DNA of 56,424 nucleotides, taken from the NCBI GenBank assembly GCA_026984795.1, contig JALSRK010000043.1, positions 1-56,424 of the forward strand, given 5' to 3'. A program made the position numbers and the translations under genes. Below, piece by piece: positions 11,062 through 17,847 of this stretch. Position 1 is the stretch's first letter. Each line of letters starts with the position of its first letter. This stretch comes from Solibacteraceae bacterium (GTDB lineage Bacteria; Acidobacteriota; Terriglobia; Bryobacterales; Bryobacteraceae). The notes under the pieces are model-generated. The model worked only from the letters and a program-made list of their open reading frames with translations. It was not told where the DNA came from and made no database searches.

Positions 11062-12312
11062 TTGTCTCGAAGAGTGGTCGTTACTGGTGTCGGGCTGATC
11101 TGCCCGGTGGGGATCGGCACGGAAGAGACGTGGTCCGCCATCCGCGCCGGCAAGACGGGCATCCACCGAATCACCGCGTTCGATCCGGAGGGCTTCAATT
11201 GCCAGATCGCCGGCGAGGTCCGGGGCTTCGATCCACTGGACTACTTGGACCGGAAAGACGTGCGGAAGGTGGGCCGGTTCATCGTCTTCGCGATCGCCGC
11301 CTCGGAGATGGCGATCCGCTTTTCACGACTCGAGATCACGCCGGAGAACGCCGAGCGCGTAGGGGTTTACATCGGCAGCGGCATCGGCGGGTTCGAGATC
11401 ATCGAACGGGAACACAAGAACCTCTTGGCGAAGGGTCCGGGGCGTATCTCCCCGTTCTTCATTCCGGCGACGATTATCAACCTGGCCTCCGGACATGTGT
11501 CGATCCGCACGGGAGCGAAAGGGCCGAATTCAGCGACAGCCACCGCCTGCACGACGAGCGCCCACTCGATCGGCGATTCTTTCAAGATCATCCAGCGGGG
11601 TGACGCCGACGCGATGATCTGCGGGGGAGCCGAAGCGGCCATCACGCCGATGGGGATCGGCGGATTCGCTGCCATGCGGGCGCTTTCGCAGCGTAACGAC
11701 GATCCCGAGCGGGCGTCGAGGCCGTGGGACAAGGACCGGGACGGTTTTGTCGTCGGCGAGGGCGCGGGGATCTTGATCCTGGAAGAGTTGGAGCACGCCC
11801 GGGACCGCGGCGCCCCCATTCTTGCCGAGATCGTCGGCTACGGCATGAGTGGCGACGCTTTCCATATCACCGCCCCCGCTGAAGATGGAGACGGAGCGAT
11901 CCGCGTGATGCGGAACGCCATGCGCGATGCCGGTGTCGGGCCGGACGAGATCGACTACATCAACGCCCACGGAACCTCCACGCCCGCTGGAGACCGCGTC
12001 GAAGCCCTGGCGGTGGCCAAATGTTTCGGGGAGCATGCCCGGAAAGTGGCGGTCTCATCCACCAAGTCGATGACTGGACACCTGCTGGGCGGGGCGGGCG
12101 GACTCGAGGCGGGCCTGACGGTGCTGGCCATTCGCGACCAGATCGCCCCGCCGACGATGAATTACGAGACGCCCGACCCGGAAATCGAGCCGCTGGGGCT
12201 CGACTTCGTCCCGAATCAGCCCCGGCCGATGAGGATCCGCTACGCGCTTTCCAATTCGTTCGGCTTCGGGGGCACCAACGGCTGCCTGATTTTCAAGCGG
12301 TACGAAGAGTGA
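11062..12312 (+). CDS. fabF: 3-oxoacyl-[acyl-carrier-protein] synthase II (FabF)
   Basis: Condensing enzyme that extends acyl-ACP with malonyl-ACP, 416 residues. The catalytic triad is complete: Cys163 in TATACTTSAHS, His303 in NAHGTSTPAGD and His340 in KSMTGHLLGGAGG. The N-terminus (RRVVVTGVGLICPVG) and the C-terminal NSFGFGGTN are typical. The best start is a TTG at 11062 with a TAGGGGG box just upstream, since no ATG occurs in frame before the conserved region. It lies 48 bases after acpP and forms an operon with it. The etfBA genes follow after 52 bases. Confidence 0.96.
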   Translation: MSRRVVVTGVGLICPVGIGTEETWSAIRAGKTGIHRITAFDPEGFNCQIAGEVRGFDPLDYLDRKDVRKVGRFIVFAIAASEMAIRFSRLEITPENAERVGVYIGSGIGGFEIIEREHKNLLAKGPGRISPFFIPATIINLASGHVSIRTGAKGPNSATATACTTSAHSIGDSFKIIQRGDADAMICGGAEAAITPMGIGGFAAMRALSQRNDDPERASRPWDKDRDGFVVGEGAGILILEELEHARDRGAPILAEIVGYGMSGDAFHITAPAEDGDGAIRVMRNAMRDAGVGPDEIDYINAHGTSTPAGDRVEALAVAKCFGEHARKVAVSSTKSMTGHLLGGAGGLEAGLTVLAIRDQIAPPTMNYETPDPEIEPLGLDFVPNQPRPMRIRYALSNSFGFGGTNGCLIFKRYEE

Positions 12313-12364
12313 CCGCCGGCCTGAACGGATTGCCCGGCAAGGCCGGTAAGGACTGGCAGGGACC

Positions 12365-13135
12365 ATGAAGATCGTAGTCGCCCTGAAACAGGTCATCGCC
12401 CGGGATTCCGTCCTGCGGTTGTCCGCCGATGCCCGATGGGTGGACGAGACCGACGCCGCTTACGAGATCAACGAGGCCGACGCCTACGCGCTCGAAGCAG
12501 GCCTGCAACTCAAAGAAAAGCAGGGCGGCGAAGTCATCGCCTTGTGCGCCGGGCCCGGCCGCGTTTCCAAAGCAATCCGCGAGGCGCTCGCGAAAGGCGC
12601 CGACCGGGCCATCCACATAGCGCTCGACCAGCCCGAGCAACTCGATTCTTTGGCCACCGCGCGGCTGCTCGTTGAAGCCGTCCGGCAAGAAGGCCCCGAC
12701 CTCGTGCTCACCGGCCTGCAGTCGGACGACGTCGGCGCCGGGCAGACGGGCGTAGTGGCCGCAGAACTGCTCGGATGGCCGCACGTGACCCTCGTGGTAG
12801 GTATCGAACCTGCCGGCGGAGGGCTCAGGGTGCGGCGCGAGCTGGAAGGCGGCTGGTTCCAGTACGTCGAGACGCCGCTGCCGGCGGTGCTCACCATCCA
12901 GTCGGGGATCGCCCGGCTCCGGTACGCCACGCTGATGGGCATCAAGCGGGCGCGCTCGAAAGAAGTCAGGAGAATCGACGCCCGGGAACTGCTGCCGCAG
13001 AACGAAACGGCGGCCCCGATCGTCCGGCTGCGCGAGGCCGAGAAGACGAAGCAGACTCAGATCCTGGAAGGCCCGCCGGCCGAAGCGGCGGCGAAGCTGG
13101 TGGAGAAGCTGAAGTTCGAGGCGAGGGTGCTATGA
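12365..13135 (+). CDS. etfB: Electron transfer flavoprotein beta subunit
   Basis: The 256-residue beta subunit of ETF, which carries electrons from acyl-CoA and related dehydrogenases to the quinone pool. The N-terminus (MKIVVALKQVIARDS) and the signature around TLMGIKRARSKEVRRID match the family, as does VLTGLQSDDVGAGQTGVVAAELLGW. The ATG follows AGGGA. Its stop overlaps the etfA start as ATGA, which fits a 1:1 heterodimer. Its place after acpP-fabF suggests a link with fatty-acid metabolism, but the partner dehydrogenase is not in the window. Confidence 0.94.
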   Translation: MKIVVALKQVIARDSVLRLSADARWVDETDAAYEINEADAYALEAGLQLKEKQGGEVIALCAGPGRVSKAIREALAKGADRAIHIALDQPEQLDSLATARLLVEAVRQEGPDLVLTGLQSDDVGAGQTGVVAAELLGWPHVTLVVGIEPAGGGLRVRRELEGGWFQYVETPLPAVLTIQSGIARLRYATLMGIKRARSKEVRRIDARELLPQNETAAPIVRLREAEKTKQTQILEGPPAEAAAKLVEKLKFEARVL

Positions 13136-14103
13136 AGGTGCTGGCCGTGATGGAGGAGCGCGGCGGCGGATGGCATCCGGCGTCGCTCGAGGCTCTCGCG
13201 GCGGCCCAACGGCTCGCCGCGGTCACGGACGGCCGGGCTTCGGCGGCAGTGCTCGGCGCCGACCCGGGGGAACGCGCCGCCGATTTCGCCCGGTACGAAC
13301 TGGAGCGGGTCTGCGCCATCGGCCACCCGGTTCTCGATCCCTACACCGCAGACGCCTTCACCGCCGCCCTGGAACAGGCGATCGGCGATCTTCGTCCCGA
13401 CTACGTCCTGTTCCCTCATACTTACCGCACCCGTGACTTTGGGCCGAAGCTGGCGGCGCGCCTCGGCCGGCCGTTCGTCAGCGATGTCACAGCGTTCCGC
13501 ACCGAGGACAACGGGGTTGTCTTCACCCGGCCGGTGTTTCAGGGCAAGTTCGTGGCTGACGTCCGGATCGCGGGCGATGCCCCCCATTTCGTATCCGTGC
13601 AGGCAGGCGCTTTCCGGGCGGACGCTGTCGCGGCGGGCTCCTGCGCAGTGGAGGAGATCGGCGTCGAGATCCCGGCGGAGGCGGTGCGGACGCGGCCGGG
13701 CGAGCCGTTCCGGGAAGAAGCCGGGGCGGTGGATCTCACCGCCGCCGAGCGGATCGTGGCGGCGGGCCGCGGCGTCAAAGACGAGTCGGATCTGGAAATG
13801 ATCCGGAAGCTGGCCGAGGCGCTGGGCGCCGAGGTGGCCGCGTCGCGGCCGGTTTGCGATGCCGGCTGGCTGCCCCTCTCGCGCCAGGTCGGCTCTTCCG
13901 GGCAAACGGTGGCGCCCAAGCTCTACGTCGCCGTAGGGATCTCCGGAGCCATCCAACACCTGGTGGGAATGAAGGGTTCCAGAGTGATCGTGGCGATCAA
14001 CAAAGACCCTGGGGCGCCTATCTTCGAAGTGGCTGACTACGGGATCGTCGGCGACCTCTACGAGGTGGTTCCGGCGTTGATCGAGGCGCTCAAAACGGGC
14101 TGA
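13132..14103 (+). CDS. etfA: Electron transfer flavoprotein alpha subunit
   Basis: The 323-residue FAD-binding subunit of ETF. The C-terminal FAD domain is very well conserved: [38 protein letters not shown] and [20 protein letters not shown]. The N-terminal half has the adenine-nucleotide-fold features shared with EtfB. The start is the ATG at 13132 that overlaps the etfB stop; the longer open frame reaching back to 12775 is not coding. It ends 18 bases before the convergent DUF3106 gene. Confidence 0.95.
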   Translation: MKVLAVMEERGGGWHPASLEALAAAQRLAAVTDGRASAAVLGADPGERAADFARYELERVCAIGHPVLDPYTADAFTAALEQAIGDLRPDYVLFPHTYRTRDFGPKLAARLGRPFVSDVTAFRTEDNGVVFTRPVFQGKFVADVRIAGDAPHFVSVQAGAFRADAVAAGSCAVEEIGVEIPAEAVRTRPGEPFREEAGAVDLTAAERIVAAGRGVKDESDLEMIRKLAEALGAEVAASRPVCDAGWLPLSRQVGSSGQTVAPKLYVAVGISGAIQHLVGMKGSRVIVAINKDPGAPIFEVADYGIVGDLYEVVPALIEALKTG

Positions 14104-14121
14104 CAGGGCTCGTCACACCGA

Positions 14122-14715
14122 TCAGTCAGGAAGAGGAGCCCCGGCGAGTTCTTCGAGCAGCCGCCGCTCGCGGTCGCCGAACTTGTTACGGAACTCCTCG
14201 CTCTGGAAGCGCTTCCGCCGCTCCTCCGGGGCCATCCGGCGCAACCGGCGCAGCTCCGCGGCCACCAGCCGGCGCCGATCGCCGGGGAGGCGGTTGAACT
14301 GCCGGTAAAGCTGCCGGTAGTGCTGTTGGCGTGCCGGAGGAAGCCGGCGGAACCGCTGGTACTCCCGGCGCAGACGGCGGCGCTGCTCGGGGGAGAGATT
14401 CTCCAAGCGGCGTAATCTTTCGAGCAGCATGCGGCGGCGCTCCGGCGAGAGGCGCTGAAGGGCCTTCTGGCGTTGCTGGGGACTCATCCGCCGCCAGCGG
14501 TCCAGCACCGCGCCGGGATTACGGGAACGCCTGGCCGGGGCCCGACGCGAAGCTGCCTGGGGCGGGTGGACCCGGCCCTGGGGCGGTTTGCGCCCAGCCT
14601 GCGGCCGCGGCTGCCCCGCTGGTTTCGCCCGGTGTGCCTGGAGAACGCCCGCTTGAGCAGACGTCAAGGAAGCCCACGCCAGGGCCAGGCCGAAGATCCA
14701 GGCCTTTACGCGCAT
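14122..14715 (-). CDS. DUF3106 protein, exported, highly basic
   Basis: A 197-residue protein with a signal peptide (RVKAWIFGLALAWASLTSAQ), an Arg/Pro-rich linker, and a run of short helical repeats rich in Arg, Leu and Gln (LSPERRRMLLERLRRLENLS, LSPEQRRRLRREYQRFRRLP). This is the pattern of DUF3106. Function is unknown. The ATG at 14715 overlaps the end of the anti-sigma gene by 10 bases, so it is co-translated with the sigma/anti-sigma pair. The family often sits in this position, which suggests an envelope-stress or periplasmic sensing role; that is inference. Confidence 0.82.
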   Translation of the reverse strand: MRVKAWIFGLALAWASLTSAQAGVLQAHRAKPAGQPRPQAGRKPPQGRVHPPQAASRRAPARRSRNPGAVLDRWRRMSPQQRQKALQRLSPERRRMLLERLRRLENLSPEQRRRLRREYQRFRRLPPARQQHYRQLYRQFNRLPGDRRRLVAAELRRLRRMAPEERRKRFQSEEFRNKFGDRERRLLEELAGAPLPD

Positions 14716-15260
14716 TTGCCCCGTCTCCTTACGTTGGTCAGGCTTCCCACCTTGTCCGGTTCGGCGGCTCCGGCGGGCTTGACAGTCTCATCCAGAACGA
14801 CCGGATCGAGCAAATACAGCATGTCGAGGTCCTCCACCACCTGCTCGATCTGCTCCACGTCCACGGCCTCGGAACCGCGCTGAGCAGCCTCCCGGCTCAC
14901 GGGCGCGGGGGTCCGCAGCAGCACGGCCGCCGCGACGATCACCGCCAGGCCGGCGAAGGCCGCGGCCGGTTTCAACATCCGCGGGGTGAAGGGAGCCCAC
15001 AGTGTCCTCCACCACTTGCCTCGCGCCTTTTCAGCGGCAATACGCCTCTGGAGCTCCCGGTCGAACCCCGGCGAGGTCGGAGGTGCTTCCCACTCGTCGA
15101 GGATCTGCCAGACCGCCCGTTGGGCCGCGAAATACTCCCGGCAGGCCGGACACTCCGCACAGTGCCGCTCTAGTTCTTGGGCGGTTTCCGGCTCCAGCCG
15201 GCTGCTCAGATACTCCAACGCCAGGTCGGAGCTCCGTCCGGTTTTCGTTGGGCACCGCAT
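14706..15260 (-). CDS. Anti-sigma factor with zinc finger (ZAS-type)
   Basis: A 184-residue single-pass membrane protein predicted to hold the neighbouring ECF sigma factor inactive. The zinc-binding anti-sigma motif H-x3-C-x2-C is visible as His33, Cys37 and Cys40 in ERHCAECPACREY. A membrane helix lies at about residues 97-116 (LKPAAAFAGLAVIVAAAVLL), and a periplasmic tail of about 65 residues is rich in acidic residues. The start has a GAGGGAAG box. It begins 12 bases after the sigma gene and overlaps the DUF3106 gene. The signal it senses is unknown. Confidence 0.87.
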   Translation of the reverse strand: MRCPTKTGRSSDLALEYLSSRLEPETAQELERHCAECPACREYFAAQRAVWQILDEWEAPPTSPGFDRELQRRIAAEKARGKWWRTLWAPFTPRMLKPAAAFAGLAVIVAAAVLLRTPAPVSREAAQRGSEAVDVEQIEQVVEDLDMLYLLDPVVLDETVKPAGAAEPDKVGSLTNVRRRGKCA

Positions 15261-15272
15261 CGTTTGCTTCCC

Positions 15273-15920
15273 TCATCTAAACTCAAGTCCAGGCTCACTG
15301 GACCTGCCGCCACGGCTCCGCGTCCCCTTGGTGGGGGAGACAGCCAAGTGAGCCAGGCGCTTTCGAAGCGTTTCGTAGGCCCGGAACAGCAAGGATTTCA
15401 CCGCTGACTCCGAGCAACCCAATACGGCCGCAATCTGCGAGTACTCCATCTCGGAATACTTGTGCATCAATACGGCGGCCCGCTGCTTTTCCGGCAAGCG
15501 GGCGATCGCCCGTTTGACCTCTTCACGCCGTGCGCGCCGGAGCAGCTCTTGTTCGACATTCGGCCGCATGTCGGCGACCTGCAGGGCCGGGCCGTCCACC
15601 GGTTCCTCGTCCAGGCTGGCGTGGTTGGCCAGCCTTTTCTGGTTGTCGCGAATCCAGTTGAGCGCCAGGTGGGTGGCGATCCGGAACAGCCACGTCGTGA
15701 ATTTCGCCGTCGGCTCATAAGAGTTCCGCGCCCGATAAACCCGGAGGAATACCTCCTGCGCCAACTCCTCGGCTACCGCCTGATCCTGCAACATCCGGTA
15801 CAGGAAGTGGATCACCGGCCGCCGGTGCCGCTCCAGCAGCAAAGCAAAGCTTTCCCCATCGCCTTCGCGGACCCGCAACATGAGTTCGGAGTCCCGCTCC
15901 AGCGTGGCGACCGCTGCCAT
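15273..15920 (-). CDS. ECF-type RNA polymerase sigma factor
   Basis: An alternative sigma factor of about 215 residues. Region 2 is clear (DRDS-independent: LERHRRPVIHFLYRMLQDQA, AEELAQEVFLRVYRARNSYE, FTTWLFRIATHLALNWIRDN). Region 4 has RLPEKQRAAVLMHKYSEMEY and the helix-turn-helix SQIAAVLGCSESAVKSLLFR. I prefer the ATG at 15920 over a TTG at 15959. It is followed by its likely anti-sigma factor, so the operon probably controls its own activity by a membrane signal. Confidence 0.92.
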   Translation of the reverse strand: MAAVATLERDSELMLRVREGDGESFALLLERHRRPVIHFLYRMLQDQAVAEELAQEVFLRVYRARNSYEPTAKFTTWLFRIATHLALNWIRDNQKRLANHASLDEEPVDGPALQVADMRPNVEQELLRRARREEVKRAIARLPEKQRAAVLMHKYSEMEYSQIAAVLGCSESAVKSLLFRAYETLRKRLAHLAVSPTKGTRSRGGRSSEPGLEFR

Positions 15921-15989
15921 ATCCGTATCAACCCGGCCGCCGGTGAAAAGTTGCGCCAACGCTGTCTGCCCCCTTCGTGACTGACATCG

Positions 15990-16586
15990 TCACTTCCCGA
16001 TTTTGAAAACAGGCTCGGAGCCTTCCCGGAGCCGCCGGATGTTGCCGGCGTGGCGGTACAGGATCAGCGCCGCAGCGGCGGCCACGAGGGCGACGGGCGA
16101 CGGGCCGGGGTGCTCGATGATCCAGATCGCGAAGGGAGCCGATATCGCAGCGGCGATCGAGCCGGCCGAGACGTGCCGGGTGACGGCGGCGGTAACGAAA
16201 AAGACCACCGCCAGCGCCGCGGCCGGAAGAGGGGCGAGCGCGAGCATAGCCCCGGCGGCCGTGGCGAAACCCTTCCCACCGCGCAGACGCAGGAAGACGT
16301 TGAGCGTATTGCCGGCCACCGCGGCCGCCATCGCCGCCGCCAGCCAGGTGGCGGAGTCTTCGCCGATCCGCCCGGCCAGCCAGACCGCAAGATAGCCCTT
16401 TCCAGCATCCAGCAGGAGCACCGCCAGGCCCGCTTTCCACCCGGCCGCCCGGACGACGTTCGTGGCGCCGATGTTGCCGCTGCCGAGGCGGCGAACGTCC
16501 TGGCCCGTCAAAGCCTGGACCACCAGCAGCCCGGAGGGCACGGCCCCGAGCAGATAGGCGAGAACGAGGCTCCAGATCTCACCCAT
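15990..16586 (-). CDS. plsY: Acyl-phosphate:glycerol-3-phosphate acyltransferase PlsY
   Basis: Membrane enzyme that makes lysophosphatidic acid from glycerol-3-phosphate and acyl-phosphate, 198 residues with about six membrane helices. Conserved loops are GSGNIGATNVVRA, LLLDAGKGYLA, LRGGKGFATAAGAML and the C-terminal YRHAGNIRRLREGSEP. One oddity: the loop before GGKG reads GNTLNVFLRLRGGKG, where most PlsY proteins have GHxxPVFL; both His and Pro are replaced by Asn. The gene overlaps the thpR stop by 8 bases and is 69 bases upstream of the sigma gene. Confidence 0.92.
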   Translation of the reverse strand: MGEIWSLVLAYLLGAVPSGLLVVQALTGQDVRRLGSGNIGATNVVRAAGWKAGLAVLLLDAGKGYLAVWLAGRIGEDSATWLAAAMAAAVAGNTLNVFLRLRGGKGFATAAGAMLALAPLPAAALAVVFFVTAAVTRHVSAGSIAAAISAPFAIWIIEHPGPSPVALVAAAAALILYRHAGNIRRLREGSEPVFKIGK

Positions 16587-17157
16587 GGGCTTCGCCGGCA
16601 GACCGAGGAAGCGCCATCTCGAACTCGTCGAGCGCCGTGTAGATCGATCCGGCGGGAGTGAGTTCGCTCAGGTAGAGATGAAAGCGGTCGGCGACGAACG
16701 AGCCGAACTCAGTGGAAGGCAGAGCAGCCACGGCGCTCCGGAGCGGCGTCAGGTTCACCGGCCCTTTGATTCGCGCCAGAGTCAGATGGGGCGAGTACTT
16801 CCGGCGCTCTATCGGGACGCCCAATCGCGCCAGGCGCTCTTGCGTCCGCCGGGCCAGCTCAGCCAGTCCCGGCGCAGCCTCGATGCCCGCCCAGAAGACG
16901 CGCGGGGCCCGCTCGCTGGGAAACCAGCCGAGGCCGCGGACGGCGATCTCGATCGTCCCCACCGGCTCGATCTCCTCCAAAGCCGCCCGCAGCTCCTCCA
17001 GCCGTTCTTCCTCCCACTCGCCGATGAACTTCGTCGTAATATGGAGGTTCTTCACCGGACTCCATTTGATTCGCGCCGTCGGCCGGAGTGTAGCCAACAA
17101 ACGCTCCAGGTTGCCTACTACCGTGGAAGGCAGCGCAATTGCCGTGAACAGGCGCAT
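16579..17157 (-). CDS. thpR: RNA 2',3'-cyclic phosphodiesterase ThpR
   Basis: A 2H-family enzyme of about 192 residues that opens 2',3'-cyclic phosphates, historically called 2'-5' RNA ligase. Both HxT motifs are present: LHITTKFIGEW and SPHLTLARIK. The N-terminus (MRLFTAIALPSTV) is typical, so I use the ATG at 17157 and not the TTG at 17166. It is divergent from the DNA glycosylase gene with an 11-base gap and overlaps plsY. Confidence 0.92.
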   Translation of the reverse strand: MRLFTAIALPSTVVGNLERLLATLRPTARIKWSPVKNLHITTKFIGEWEEERLEELRAALEEIEPVGTIEIAVRGLGWFPSERAPRVFWAGIEAAPGLAELARRTQERLARLGVPIERRKYSPHLTLARIKGPVNLTPLRSAVAALPSTEFGSFVADRFHLYLSELTPAGSIYTALDEFEMALPRSAGEAHG

Positions 17158-17168
17158 ATATTCCAACT

Positions 17169-17843
17169 ATGACGGCGAGGATTCCTGAGCGTCAATCGCC
17201 CGGACCTGGGACAGGTCGGACGTCCAGGAACGAGGCGCGCTGGTCGGATCGCCTTCCCTTCCGGCAGGTGGAGCGGGCACGGGTTTTGCCGCGATCGTTT
17301 TACGAGCGCCCGACGGTGGAGGTGGCCCCGGACCTGCTGGGCAAGGTTCTCGTCCACGGGAAGACCGCCGGGCGGATCGTGGAGGTCGAGGCCTACCTCG
17401 GCGAAGACGACAAGGCGGCCCACGCCTCCCGGGGCGTAACCGAGCGCACACGGGTGATCTTCGGGCCGGCGGGACACGCCTACGTTTACTTCATCTACGG
17501 CATGTATGAATGTCTGAACATCGTCGCCGAGCCGGAGGGCGTGCCAGGGTGCGTGCTGATCCGCGCGCTGGAGCCGCTGTGCGGTCTGGAGACGATGCGG
17601 CGGCGGCGGCCGAAGGCCCGGCGGATCGAGGAACTGGCCTCGGGCCCGGGGCGGCTCACCCAGGCCATGGCCATCACCCGCCGCCACTACGGCTGCGACC
17701 TCACGCGCGGGCCGATCACCGTGCGTGAACTCGAGGAGGAGCCGGCCTTCGAGATCGCCGTCTCCTCCAGGGTAGGCATCCGGGAGTGCGCCGATTGGCC
17801 GCTCCGGTTCTACATCGCAGGCAGCCGGTTCGTGAGCCGCTAG
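17169..17843 (+). CDS. DNA-3-methyladenine glycosylase (AAG/MPG family)
   Basis: Removes alkylated purines in base-excision repair. The core motifs are RSFYERPTVEVAPDLLGKVL, RIVEVEAYLGEDDKAAHASR with the catalytic Glu, AYVYFIYGMYECLNIV and the C-terminal GPGRLTQAMAI. The open frame gives 224 residues, but the first ~35 (rich in Arg, Pro and Ser) do not resemble the family. The true start could be an in-frame GTG about 100 bases further in. It is tail-to-tail with the large TIGR03437 gene, 4 bases apart. Confidence 0.92.
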   Translation: MTARIPERQSPGPGTGRTSRNEARWSDRLPFRQVERARVLPRSFYERPTVEVAPDLLGKVLVHGKTAGRIVEVEAYLGEDDKAAHASRGVTERTRVIFGPAGHAYVYFIYGMYECLNIVAEPEGVPGCVLIRALEPLCGLETMRRRRPKARRIEELASGPGRLTQAMAITRRHYGCDLTRGPITVRELEEEPAFEIAVSSRVGIRECADWPLRFYIAGSRFVSR

Positions 17844-17847
17844 CGGG

